NCBI GenBank assembly: GCA_905182995.1
Contig: CAJJDP010000113.1
Span: 68,886 to 132,885 of the forward strand
Length of the DNA stretch: 64,000 nt
Direction of reading: 5' to 3'
From: Paramecium octaurelia
Lineage: Eukaryota; Ciliophora; Oligohymenophorea; Peniculida; Parameciidae
Positions 37,488-49,104 of this stretch are shown piece by piece. The translations under genes were made by a program, and so were the position numbers. Under the pieces are notes generated by a model, which was not told the DNA's origin, made no database searches, and worked only from the letters and a program-made list of their open reading frames with translations. The stretch's first letter is position 1. Each line of letters begins with the position of its first letter.

Positions 37488-37686
37488 TTAATTAAATATA
37501 TTATTTAATGATCTTTTAATAAATATGAATTCTAATTAAATATTATTTCAGCAAATAAAAATGGAAAGAAATGAACAATGTTTATATTATAAAATTGGCA
37601 AAATATGTGATTATATTCATTTAATAAAATTGTATTATTTAACAATTATTTATGATCAAATCTTTATTATTAATAAAATTAGATAG

Positions 37687-38661
37687 ATGTAGTCAGACGT
37701 TGTCTTCAGAACAGCCAAAGGTTGGGATTCTTTCAGTGATAAGTATGCTAGAAGAATTTAAAAAAATACTTCCGTGTTTTTTATGACCCTATTGAATATG
37801 TTACATTATGAGGAGGCGAACAAGTATCTAAGACCAATACAATATTAGTATTTTGGATGCTGGCTGTGGAGCTGGATATTTACATTAACATATGTTGAAT
37901 TAAAAGAAACCTGAGGCTCATCTATATGGATTTGATCTAAGTTCCGAAATGGTAAGGAGAGCTGGAGCAAGGATGAAAAGATCCTTAAACAAAGACAAAA
38001 TTGGATCTTTAGATATATTAACTCAAGAGGAAGTGGATTCCGTCAAATTCGGTATATATAGGCTTATTAATTTAGATGATGAAATCTTCAAAAAGATAAA
38101 TTATCATTTATCTGTCGGAAGTGTAGAAGACTTAAGCCAATACAACAATGAAATATTCGACATTTACGTGTGCAATCTAGTTTATCAAATAATTGGAGAT
38201 CAACCTAAAGCAATGAGTGAAGCATTCAGAGTATTGAAACCAGGAGGAAAAGTTGGAATTACAGTTTGGGGAAGAAAAGAGAATTGTTCTGCCCTATGGT
38301 TTTTGAAGGAGTTGGCATTTGAAACTGGATTAGCACCAGCAGGAATGCAAGGAGGAAGATTTGTGTCAAATCCTGAAGAATTAATCACATTAGCTACTAA
38401 TGCAGGATTCATTAATCCAGGTATTTAATTCATTATATATACATAGTTTGTTGGTTGTAAATGGCCCCATTTGATGTTGTGAGTATGAAGAATGTGGAGG
38501 AGTTCTTCAATCCAGAAATAGAAGGAATCTTGGCTAATTCTACATAAGAACAAAGAGATACTTATTACAAAGCCCTTGAAAAAATGATAAACGATTATAA
38601 GAGAGAGAACAAACCATTTCCATTTGAGTGTTATTTGTTAGTCGCTGAAAAACCAATATGA
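37687..38661 (+). CDS. SAM-dependent methyltransferase (class I, Methyltransf_11 type)
   Basis: About 300 residues. Start MQSDVVFRTAKGWDSF. Motif I 'ILDAGCGAGYLHQHM' binds S-adenosylmethionine; the acidic end of strand 2 is 'HLYGFDLSSEMV'; motif III/post-III is 'EAFRVLKPGGKVGITVWGR'. Introns lie at about 37825-37849, 38051-38074 and 38420-38445. The C-terminal domain ('YKALEKMINDYKRENKPFPF') looks like that of ubiquinone/small-molecule methyltransferases, so a small-molecule substrate is likelier than protein or RNA. The exact substrate is unknown. No targeting peptide is visible. Stop TGA is at 38659-38661. Confidence 0.85.
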
Positions 38662-39279
38662 TCTAATATAGACTTATAACAATAATCGTTTATTAATCTT
38701 ATAAAATTATCTTGGACCTTTTGGAAATTTTCTCTTAATATTTCTGACAAAAATATATACCTTCTACAAGTCAACCAATTCAAACTTATTTTTAATTAAG
38801 ATTAACTAAATAAACACCTACACAGTTCCTATTTTCATTAGTATTTGAATTCAAAGCTTTTAATGTTAATAAATATCCAAATAAATCTTCTAAATTCCTA
38901 AACCTATTTCCCAAATAAATTAAGTAAAATCAACCCAGAAAAATAGTTTGAGTTTTTAAAGTAATTTATAACTCTCAAGGTTGATTGTCTATCATTATGA
39001 AAAATTTTTGAATTTCTTTTATTTTATTATTTATTAAGTATCTGGTTAATCTGCTTAATTTCAAAAAGGTACTTTACTTCTGACTTTTTATTAACTTAAA
39101 ACTTTCATAATCATTACAATAACTTTAAGTCTTCTTTAAGAAATTTACCATATTTATTGATCTTAATAAAAATTATAAAAGACCTCATTATTTAATTTTA
39201 TATGTACAAAACAATTTTCACTTTAGATTACAATATCCATAATTATAATAATACAAAATTCACAAAATAATCAGAATTC
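38662..39279. other. Intergenic between convergent genes
   Basis: About 620 bp of AT-rich DNA between the 3' ends of the methyltransferase and B-box genes. Nothing was recognised on either strand. Confidence 0.55.
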
Positions 39280-40746
39280 TCAACCCTCATCATCATCATG
39301 TTAACGATAATCTTCTGCCTCGGCTTCTGCTCCAGTTTCATCTTCATCACCACCTTCCAAATCATCTGGATTGATTCCAAATAAATGTAAATTTTACTAT
39401 GTAATATTAATATTTACACTGAATAATTCTCTGAATTGATTATTCTCAGATACTAATTTTTCATTTTCATCAGCCAGAACTTGTTTCTCATCTAACATAT
39501 GTTAATATAACTATTTAAAGTTTTCTATTATTTCTTCTAGTTTTAATATTTCTTGATCCTTCTAATCCAATTAAATTTATAAATTCTCATCAGTTTCTTA
39601 ATTATCATTTTAATTTGCTCCAGAATTCTTCTCTTGCAGTTAGTTTTATAATTCTACTATCAATTAATCTTTCTAATTGTTTTCATTCTCCATTTCTTCC
39701 ATTTTAGCTTATATCTCCTCAAAATTATAATTTTAGAATTCTTGAGCAATCTCTAATATTTAATCCTATTTCTCTTATGCAACTTCTTCCAATTATTTTA
39801 CTTACTAATCATATAATTTCCTTTATGAATCTAATTTCTTATTTGTCTATTAATCAGCGGTTCTCAATTATTCTTTTAATTTTTTAACCTAGTTGATATA
39901 TTTTGGGAATATACATCTTCAGACAATTATTCAGTTTTCTTTTTATCCTCATTGTATTATTTCTTTAGATCATTAATTTTCCTCTCCAAATCTTTTTGAT
40001 TTTATGATCTTATTTATTAATAATTTATAATACATTATTTTTTCAACTTCTTTATTAATATTCTAAAGCTAATCCTAGGTCTACTACAATTAAATCTACA
40101 ACTTTTGATTATTTTCTTATTCTCTTCTAATTTAGGCTGCCAATTCTTTAGATTGATCCTATAAATGTTAAATCATTAATTACAGAATGCAATTCCTAAT
40201 CCACTTATTTTCCATTGTGATTATTCTTGATTTTAGTTAACTGTTGGGGTGTTTCAGACTTATTCTATTAAACTTATGCTACTTTTGGCACCTCTTTGTT
40301 TGAAGTAGAATTGGGTTTACTTTATTGGATATTTTTGGTTTCCAATTCAAGCTTTCCCATTTTCTGAGAAGTTACAAATTATTAGATCTGTGCAGAGGCT
40401 TATGGTTATGGTTATTGATATTGAATTTATTATTATTGTGGTTTCTACTTTAATTCAGGTTTACTCTAGCAATTCAAATTAATATAAGTTACTTATATTT
40501 ATTAATTTCGAATACCTGCAGCAGATTAACTCTTTATATTCATTTCTATTTGATGTTATATTAAGGGATACCTTGATATGACATAATTTCTGTTTTATGT
40601 TGGGAATCAATTGGACCCTTTTTAATATGGACTTGTGTATTGCAAGCATAACAGATACGGTATATCTGGCCAGGTTTACATTCTTAGCATTTGATGGTAG
40701 CTGGTTTTTACTTACAAGCCATGCATTAGACAAAGAGAGAACTCAT
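39280..40746 (-). CDS. B-box-type zinc finger, Gln-rich coiled-coil protein
   Basis: Start MSSLFVQCMACKQKPATI. N-terminal Cys/His module: 'CMACKQKPATIKCQEC', then 'YRICYACNTQVHIKKG' and 'DSQHKTEI', with spacing like a B-box zinc finger (C-x2-C-x7-C-x2-C...C-x2-C...H...H). After introns near 40510 and 40459, a long Gln/Pro/Ser stretch ('QKPQQQQIQYQQPQPQASAQ') leads into extended coiled coil and an acidic C terminus ('PDDLEGGDEDETGAEAEAED', stop 39280). About 450 residues. B-boxes usually mediate protein-protein contacts. No RING is present. The partner is unknown. Confidence 0.7.
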
Positions 40747-40843
40747 AATTTGAAATGAAATTATTATTAAATATTAGTACAAATTGATTTGTGAGAATAT
40801 TATCAAATACAATATGCCAAAACAGCAGAGCAGTACAAATATA

Positions 40844-41993
40844 TCATTTTTTTATTATGGTTGAATAATTTTAGTTGGATGAGTTGCAAATTGTGAAAGA
40901 ACAATCAGATTTAGGAGATGCACTCCTTAGTATTTTTCTTGACAACGGACTTATTCTAACTTAATTAATTTTCTTATCCTCCTCCTCCCTTAATTTCTTC
41001 TATAATTGTTTTTATTATGATTCATCTTGATATAATTTCTGCCTTTCTAATAAACTGGCATTATTATATTTCTTCTACACAATATACCTAGAACCATCAT
41101 GAATTTCAGGAAAATAACTAAACTGTTCTTACTCACTTAATTCCTACTCCATTTACATCTTTTATTTGAATATTTTCTCCTCAGTTTGTTTCAGCCTAAA
41201 ATAATAAGCTCAATCTTACCATTATTTTTATGAATTATACCATTGATCAAATCCCTTTTTGGGTTTGTCAACAGGTACCTTATTTTCTAACTTCTTTTCC
41301 TTCAGTTTATTGTTTTTCACATTTTCTTCTGTTTTCATTATCTGGTTAGTTCCAACCTTTTTTTCTTTTTACGTTGATTTATGAATGAAAGAAGACAAAT
41401 TATATTATTTTGATTTGCTCTCAAATTCTTTCCGTAACCATGAGTTATAAGAGGAAGGTGATAATATGGCAACATTGTGTTTTTGTTGTTCTGGAGTCCT
41501 TGCTGATTATTGTTCACAAGTAGAAACATTAGAAGGGGATTTGTTATTATTTAGGTTGCTTCGATTCTTATTGTAATTTTGTTTGGTAGTTGTCCAATTC
41601 GGCAATTTAGTTTATGGGGATTTAGGCAAGTAACTTTGCTTATGCAAATAGTTCCCTTTTAAATTGGTCTTGCTAGTTTTAGTTGTGAGACAATTAATTG
41701 ATGATGGCTATGAACGGTCACTAGCCAAGTCTTGACATTTGTTCAATAATAGAAGGTTGAGTGCATTTTAATTCTTTTCGTTTATGGTCTGATCCATTGG
41801 ATATGGTATTGGGGAGATTAGGTTACATTCGTAATCTTTATTTTGTATATGTTGTAGCAATTGTTCTTTAAAGTGCAATTGCTGTTCTTTTAATTGTTAA
41901 ACTAAAATCTTTGAACTTTATACTTTGTTGATTTCTTTATTTAAAGATCTCGAGATCAGAATCGCAATCTTCATTAATGATCACTGTTGACAT
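40844..41993 (-). CDS. Gln-rich coiled-coil protein, novel
   Basis: About 365 residues. Start MSTVIINEDCDSDLEIF; an intron near 41902 joins this to 'QQLKEQQLHFKEQLLQHIQN'. The middle is Asn/Ser/Lys-rich and disordered. A second intron near 41197-41220 leads into a charged helical C-terminal part ('QTEEKIFKQKMQMEQELSE', 'QKQLQKKLREEEDKKI'). Stop TGA is at 40844-40846. No family is recognised. Its 3' end is about 97 bp from the start of the next minus-strand gene. Confidence 0.65.
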
Positions 41994-42041
41994 CGAATAA
42001 AATTTATTTATAATAAATATAAAAATATACATAGAATTATT

Positions 42042-42677
42042 TCAATTTAAGAATGAATCTTGCAAAAGACTATTGATTTGTTTTTGCAAGAGTAGCTTAT
42101 ATTGACTGAGTCTCTTTTTGCCATTAGGAGTCGCAGATCTTTGTTGGGAAATTTGGGAGTCTTGAAGGTTTTCTTTGACTCTACTAAGTGATCTTATCCT
42201 GATTGCAATACTTTCAGTTGATAGCATAGATTTTTAAGTTTTACTGTTGGCTCAACTTAATAAAATCATACATTAATGTTTAGTGTAAAAGGCTGGCATT
42301 TTGGCCACAGTATTGGAATAGATGTCAGTAGATATTTTGAGTTGTCTGTCCTTTTTGGCTGTGGTCATGATTCTTTGAATTTTGGTTTGAGTAAGTTGGG
42401 GAGCTTGATCATTGGCTGTAGAGAGTGGACTATAATTTATTTTTTACTTTGGGTAATTGTAGATTTTCATAATATCGCAGTTCCTGAGAGGCAGAGAATG
42501 AACTACATAGCCTTCTTAGATGAGGGATTTAGGGTTGGGATGAATTTGATGAATAAATTAAGATCTCCTGACTTGAACATTCTTGAGAATGTCAATATTA
42601 AATAAATTTCGTATTCTTTGTTCTGCAAAATCAACATTGGTATCCTTTCCGATTCGGTGATGCAATTATTAAATCAT
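42042..42677 (-). CDS. Hypothetical protein, novel
   Basis: About 200 residues. Start MIQQLHHRIGKDTNVDF; readable stretch 'FIHQIHPNPKSLIQEGYVVH' and basic C-terminal region with 'IRSLSRVKENLQDSQISQQR' and 'LLLQKQINSLLQDSFLN' before TGA 42042. A TGA-containing stretch at about 42241-42268 must be an intron (GTATG...CAG) for the frame to hold, though the downstream frame is not certain. Nothing recognised. It begins about 75 bp past the end of the SR-protein gene on the same strand. Confidence 0.55.
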
Positions 42678-42752
42678 ATTATATTTATTTTTTGATAAAC
42701 AGGTTTAATATATTATATGTTGATTTATGAATATAACAATACACTCATTAAA

Positions 42753-43460
42753 TCATGGTTATTTGCTTAAATTATACTAATAATTCGTAAATACCTGGAG
42801 CTTTGCGACGACATCGATGCTTTGGATCTGCTCTCGCTGGAGGAAGGGGACCTCCTGTTTGGTTTCTTCTGTTGTTTCTGCTATTATCTATATCTTCTCC
42901 TGGACTTAGAGGATTCAGAAGACTTGGACGAGGAAGATGAAGATCTCCTTCGCTTCCTATCTTTGTCTCGACGACTACAACATATCTATTTTGGATGTAC
43001 TTTCTCTTCTCTGAAGGCGTTCTTGATTTTGGACAATCTTTGCGTATGTGACCCTTTCTATAGCAACGATAACAAGTGTCTCGCAAGTCCCCTGGTGAAA
43101 TGGGATATGTTCATACCTTCTTTGCATTCGTTTGCCCAATGTCCTTTGCGGCCGCAATTGAAACATACGTCTCTGGATGTGGGTCCTCTTGCACCTTACG
43201 GTCGATCATCTTTTCAATTTCATCCATCTCTTTTTTCTACCTCTTGGTTTGACTGTGATACGATCACTGCCTTCATTCAATCGTTTGTTGTCCATTTTTG
43301 AAATGGCTGCTCTGGCATCATCTCCATTTTCATATTCAATAAAAGCGTGAGTGTTTCGTAAATCAATGTCCTTGATTTTGCCGAACTTCTCAAACTCTTA
43401 TTGAAGGTGCTCTCTTCGGATCCTGGAACTCAGACGCCCAACATAAACTTATCGACTCAT
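42753..43460 (-). CDS. SR splicing factor with RRM, two CCHC zinc knuckles and RS domain (RS2Z/SRSF7-like)
   Basis: Start MSRQVYVGRLSSRIRR. One RRM: RNP2 'VYVGRL', RNP1-like 'RNTHAFIEYENGDDARAAI', ending 'DRITVKPRG'. Two zinc knuckles of form C-x2-C-x4-H-x4-C follow: 'CFNCGRKGHWANEC' and 'CYRCYRKGHIRKDC'. The C-terminal RS region ('KRRRSSSSSSKSSESSKSRR', 'RRSPSSSESRSKAS') is short. Animal SRSF7 has one knuckle, whereas plant RS2Z proteins have two. Introns are about 31, 26 and 26 nt; the 3' end is approximate because the last intron is unclear. Nuclear pre-mRNA splicing factor, relevant in a genome with so many tiny introns. Confidence 0.87.
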
Positions 43461-43512
43461 ATTTAATTTATTATTTAATATATGTCGATGTTTTAAATTA
43501 ATATTCGTAATC

Positions 43513-45876
43513 TCATTTTTGTGGAAATCCGCTAGGTCTAGATGAAGGTTTGGAAGTTGATTTGGCAGCATCAGTATATCGACGAACTCTTTTAAATTGT
43601 TGTTATTATTATTATTAAGGAGTAAGTTCACCAAATGATTGATTGGCTAATCTAAATTTAAAAATATATTTAAAAATCTAAATACCTCACAGAAGTAGAT
43701 GCATTTGGAGTCTTTTTGGATTGTTATTAGACCATTTTGGGTATGGGTTTTTTGAGATATTTATTTGCGTATTCATTAGTTTAGATGAGATCATTCTACT
43801 TCTCTTATTTCTGTTGTTAAGTGAATTAAGTAAAGACAGTTTCTTCTTATTGAATGAGCAAGTTCTACTCTTCCTAAAAGTTTTGATTTTGCTATTATCT
43901 TTACTGAATTTAGAGGAAGACCTCTTTGGCCAAAGATTGCTAGGTTATACCCTTCACATTTTTAATGAGGTTGTATTCAATAGGTTCCAAATATTAGTAG
44001 ATTTAAGGCAAAGATTTAATTAATTGTATTTGTACACTTGCAGCTTTGTCAGAACTATAAGAGACGACTTGGTTGAGCTAGATGGAGAATGAAGACAATA
44101 AGTACATTGAGTTCTTGGAACCGTTTTCTACTGATCAATGGTACCAGATTGGACACCCAAAAGATGTAACGGACTCTCTTGTTGTTGTTGCCTCTGAAGA
44201 ACATCAGATTCATGGTGTCTTTGATCTTCATTTGGATTTCGTAGTCTTGACAGACACTGTAGAATTTAGCCAAACATTTCATGGATAAGAGGTCTGAATC
44301 GATGGTTTATTAATCCTTGTAGATGACGGGCAAGATGAATTGCTCAAAATGCTTTTTGTTTATGAGATGCAGGAATTTGAGAAGGTGCTCTAAAAATAGT
44401 TAATTATATTAATAATTGCTTAGGCATTTTTTGTAGACTTTTTGCAATTATTAATTGATGTCTTTGAACTAGGTTTTCTAGAGGAATACTAAATTTATAT
44501 AATTACTAGCTTCTCCTGATTCTCCTCGTTGCCTTACAACAACCTATACATTTCAGGTAGATTGATGGCTAATATGCAATCAAGATCTTCACTCTAGATC
44601 ACACACTCAAACAAATGCCACATCTTTTGTAACACATAACTGTACTTTAAGATTTATGTACTTCAATTACATCAAACTATTTCGAAATCTCATGCAATAT
44701 CTTGCAAGCTAGCAATTTGTTCTATTGACTCTTATCCTACATTAAAATATCTGCATAGGGCATTAAAATCTAACTAGCATGAGGGCCTTCATGCAGATGT
44801 AAGATGATTCCAGGTAAATTATATAAATACCATTTCCGAATCTCATCATTCTGATGCTGTCCGAATTTCTGATACAACAGGGTGAATTTGGTCTTGAATT
44901 CGTCATTAATCAAATCCTGGATCTGCACGAAGGTCTCTCCACTATATTGCAAAGCCACACTCAGCAATTCTACGTTGTTGGTGGACAAACTATCAATGAA
45001 AATGGTGGTTCCTTTGATCTGCTCTAATCTAATGTGACAATTACATTGTAACTGTTTCTGGGCAACAAATGCTGAAACCTCAAGAAAGTCTTGATCATGC
45101 TTTTTTTCACATTAATTTGGGTGTCATACAACAACTCATTGATCTTGTCAATGAAGTATTGTTCTACCAATTCTCCTGACAAGTTGCATATCAAACAAGT
45201 AAGTAATTCATCTGCAACTAGTTCCCTGATTTCGTGATCTGGATCCGAACACAATAAACGAGCTCGATCCAATATTGGTCCTTTCATTTCATCCTTCAAC
45301 ACAGGAGAAATGCATACAATCATCTTAGCCCCAACCCATCTGCCGATTTCGGGCTATTTCGGTTCGCTAAGTTGGATAATCAATTTCTCTAAATAAGTCT
45401 AAAATTCTTTATAATCAATCAGTAACACCAAACTTTGAAATACAGGCATCCAAGCCTATGCTAATTTCCATTAATATAGTTAAATGAAATGGAGTGACAA
45501 TTAGATGATTTCTTTTGGCTTCACTTTGCAACCTAACAAAGATCTTGCTGCCAATATCTGTATTTCCTCACTTTACTCCATTATGTCACCTCGTATATAT
45601 TGATACAATTGATCAAAACCAAGTGATAGCAATCTGTGTAGATTGTTATAGATCTAACATACAAAAAATGGATGGGAAATAAATTACAGCTACTTTTTAA
45701 CGTTGCTATCCCTTCATCAAAATAATTTATGCTCGTTTGATCTCTGGTAAGTCTTCTTCCAGTGTTAACTTCTTTATTTCTTCATCTTTCTATACAAAAT
45801 AATAACAACTCAAATTTACATTCAAAGTTATTCTACTTTCATTCACTTCAAAGTTATCAAAACTATAATCCATCAT
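43513..45876 (-). CDS. PPP4R4: HEAT-repeat regulatory subunit of protein phosphatase 4, PPP4R4-like
   Basis: Start MMDYSFDNFEVNESRITL, then after an intron 'KDEEIKKLTLEEDLPEIKRA', which matches the N terminus of animal PPP4R4 (PEEIERLTVDEDLSDIERA). The body is HEAT-like helices ('DPDHEIRELVADELLTCLIC', 'QINVKKSMIKTFLRFQHLLP', 'DEFKTKFTLLYQKFGQHQND'). The C-terminal part has a coiled coil ('AKEVFLQIQQRQQQNQNFQE') and 'RLANQSFGEL', which corresponds to the RSQSFNNQAF region of the animal protein. A poly-Gln run precedes the stop. About 720 residues; several small introns. PPP4R4 binds the PP4 catalytic subunit in the cytoplasm; phosphatase substrates are unknown here. Confidence 0.82.
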
Positions 45877-45925
45877 CATAACTTTAGTTGTATAAATATT
45901 TAAAATAACAAATATAATTTAATAA
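45877..45925. promoter_or_regulatory. 49-bp divergent intergenic region
   Basis: Separates the start codons of PPP4R4 (-) and the coiled-coil gene (+). It is entirely A/T-rich, so both promoters and both 5' UTRs must fit in or overlap it. Confidence 0.55.
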
Positions 45926-47862
45926 ATGAATTAAGACTAAGATGAGAAACTTGTATTTAAATTCCATATATTTAGTTCATTGACACCGTTTAAACCTAAT
46001 AACTTGAAATTGAGACACTGAAAAAGTAGATTCGACTCCAAGAATTCCAATCCAAATAACAACATCTAGAAGTAAACTCTTAAGACTATCAAAGTTAATC
46101 AATTCCCTCGATCAATTGAAGAAGCGGAATGAGGAATTGGATCTAGAGTTGAACAAACAGATTGAATCCACTCACGAAACAGAATTACAGCATTTTGCTC
46201 TATAGATGCAAGAATAATTGGCGAAGGCTGAAGAATAAATTCTCATCTATCAAGAGAATGAGGTACACCTATGATCAACTACTTTGTAGCTCAAATTGAT
46301 CAAGGAAATCCAGTAACTCCAAGGCAAGTTGGAATCCGATAAGATTAACGATTTAAAACAACAACTGATTAAAATGGAAGAAACTGCTATTGCTCTGATT
46401 GTAGAAAAAGAGTTTATCATATCCGAATAAGCCAAAGAAATTGAGTTGTTGAAATAAAATGAAAAATTAATTAATTCCTAGACTGAGAACAACACTCAAA
46501 TTCAAATTTTGGATATTCAAGAGTTGGAAAACAAAATCCAAGATTATCAATATAAAATTGAACATCAATAATCACTTCATGAGGAACAACTCTCAAATCT
46601 AGAGAGAATTATCACCAATCGTATATTTGAATCATTGGAACTTGAAATGAATTAAAAGAAACTGGTTGAACAGGATCTGTTGCATCAAATACATATTCTG
46701 GAAGAAAAGAACAAGTATTATGAGAAACTATTGAATGACTAAGAAAAAAAACTGAACATCTTGAGAGAAGAAAAAAGCCAAGAACAAATACTCTATGACA
46801 AAAAGTTCTAAGAGACTAGTGAACGATTGAGATATGCTCTATAGCAAATTATCAAAAGTGATAAGAAATGCGAAGATGCCTATAAGCAATTCTCTCAATT
46901 ACAAAGGGAAAAACAGAATATGACAAAACAGAAAGAAGAACTTTTACGAAAATAAGTGTATCTGGAAAATCAAAACAGGAAGAATACATTGGCAATTTAG
47001 GAATATAAGGAATTGACTGAAACTCTTTTATAACAAGTTAATGAATAAGATTAAGTTATCTAAGAACAAAATGAACAGCTCTAAAAATTAGCTCTCCATT
47101 ATGAACAACAACTCAAAATTGCCATTCAATCCCATCCACAGAAGTTTGAATTCAACGAACAAGAAATGCCATCCAATCAAAATGCATTATTAAGTGATCT
47201 CCTCAAGGATAGTCAAATTAGTTAAAATCATCAAAATACTAATATTGATTCACCAACTCATTCTGTAACTCAAACATCTTACCTATCTGATTCCTATTGT
47301 TCTTTCTAAACCAAAAATAGTTCTAGAAGAAGAGTTGGAAATGATTGCAAATATGAAAATCTTAAAGATGCATTACTTGATGCCAAACACACAATTAAGT
47401 AAAGATTATATATTATTATTCAGAATCTAAAATTTAGAGATTTCGAATTATGAGCAAACCATTGAGATTTTGTAGAAGGAATTGAAAACTCAATTATTAG
47501 AAATCCATAATCTCAGAAAAATTAAATTAGATTTCAAATAAGACAAAGAGCACAAATTAGAAATAGAGAAATTAAAATAGTGTTTGAATACGATGGAAGC
47601 ACATTATCTAACTACTAAATTGTGTTTGGCTGAGGAAATCAACTTTTTAAAAGATGAGCTAAAGCGAGCAGAATCAGAAGCTTCAAAATCTAAATTGTAA
47701 TTAACCTAATTAAATGCTCAATTCTGCATCATTCAATAAAAATATTAGAAATTAGATAGATAACAATAACAATATCAGAGTCTAACAAGCAGACAAACAT
47801 AAAATATAGATGAGAAAAGTCCTGTTAAGGGAAGGAAGAGTATCTTTTCCATCTTTGGTTGA
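45926..47862 (+). CDS. Long coiled-coil protein, novel
   Basis: About 600 residues, start MNQDQDEKLFIDTVQTQQ. Coiled coil is nearly continuous: 'LKKRNEELDLELNKQIESTH', 'LINSQTENNTQIQILDIQEL', 'QNMTKQKEELLRKQVYLENQ', 'LAEEINFLKDELKRAESEAS'. One Ser/Thr/Asn-rich break around residue 400 ('NTNIDSPTHSVTQTSYLSDS') separates two coil blocks. It ends '...KSPVKGRKSIFSIFG'. Introns lie near 45956, 46050 (ends AAG), 46261 and 47399. No globular domain. Architecture suits a ciliary, basal-body or cortical scaffold. It shares a very short upstream region with PPP4R4. Confidence 0.75.
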
Positions 47863-47897
47863 GTCGAAACAATTATTAACAATTGATTATTTTTAAT

Positions 47898-48660
47898 ATG
47901 TAACTTAAAATATCTGAAAACTTCATTGAGCTTGATTTAAATCAAACCTTTTTTGGAGTTGAACCTCTGCCTGCTTTAATTTTTGGAGTTAAGATGTTTT
48001 AAGAGAAAATAATATATATATATCTGTTAAGTATTATATCAAAATTAATCTTCAAGATTTTGCTAATTAGTAGATATCAAAATAAAATTCACAACTCTAT
48101 CGTTTTCCTGCTACAATAATGTATTGCGTTGAATAATTAGACACTTGAAATTTCAACCAATATCTATATAGCATGACAGCATAGAATTAAAGGGATGGTT
48201 TATCCAACAGCAAATATCAGCTCAGGCTCCATTTTTTCATGAGAATGTAGGAATTGGACTTACTTGTAGAATATTATATAGCTTGCGAATAGGATTATTT
48301 TGAGAAATACTATTATAATTTGAAATGCAATATAGTTGCTGTAGTATTATATCGAGGGTATGATGAAAGTGCAGGCAGTCCACATCAAATTTGGATTCAG
48401 AGATTCTATAGCAATTAGTTTGACATATTTTTACAAGTTTAAAAGAAATTGATAAAAATAATTTATTTATCCATGACAATAATTTTTTTGGGGCGGTTGC
48501 AATTTAAGATTCATAAAAAGAGAAGATAAAAGCAGTCATCTTAGAAAACACATTCACTTAAATTAATGATGTGATCAATGATTTAGTTTACCAATCTACC
48601 CGTTTAAAATTTGCTATTGTCAGGAATTGATGGAGAAGTTGTGATATTACATTCATTTCA
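47898..48660 (+). pseudogene. ABHD13/BEM46-like alpha/beta hydrolase pseudogene
   Basis: Disconnected pieces in order and in different frames match ABHD13-like serine hydrolases: 'DSIELKGWFIQQQISAQAPF' and 'FHENVGIG' (oxyanion/FHGNAGNIG region), 'NLKCNIVAV' with 'YRGYDESAGSPHQI' (family YRGYGKSEGSP), and 'FGAVAIQDSQKEKIKAVILE' with 'NTFTQINDVINDLV'. The nucleophile elbow GxSLGGAVA is replaced by 'DNNFFGAVA', so the catalytic Ser is gone. Several frameshifts and TGA codons separate the pieces, and the C-terminal His region is not found. A decayed duplicate. Confidence 0.75.
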
Positions 48661-49104
48661 ACATTATAATTAATAACATAAAATTTGCATCATCCTATTT
48701 ATTTGATGTAATAAATAAATATATATATATAAAGTTGGTTAGGATGAATTAGCGTCATACAAACACTAATAAAATTATCTGAAAAGTGTTAGATTAAGCG
48801 TGAGTATTATATAGCTGAAGGGAATCACAATGGAAAAAAATTGGATGAAATATGAGGGGAGCGTATTTCTAAAATATTTAATCTTTCTTTTAAAAGGTAC
48901 CTAATTGAAATTGTATTTATAATTATAATAAATTATCAATATTATCTAAGTATTTATTATCCCAAAAGATTATTATCTTCTTAATTTAATTAATACTTAT
49001 ATTCAATTAATAAATATTATTGTTCAATATTAAATTAATTTAATGTATCAAGTTTTAATTGTTTGATTATAAACTTCAATTTAAATAATTAAAGATATAT
49101 CTGC
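48661..49104. other. Intergenic, AT-rich
   Basis: About 440 bp upstream of the aminotransferase gene with no recognisable feature. Confidence 0.5.

Noticed and set aside
42822-43301. Long plus-strand ORF of 159 codons
   Set aside because: Antisense to the SR splicing-factor gene, whose RRM and zinc knuckles are unmistakable on the minus strand.
43721-44023. Plus-strand Leu-rich ORF of 100 codons resembling membrane helices
   Set aside because: Antisense of Gln/Lys/Glu-rich coding sequence in PPP4R4.
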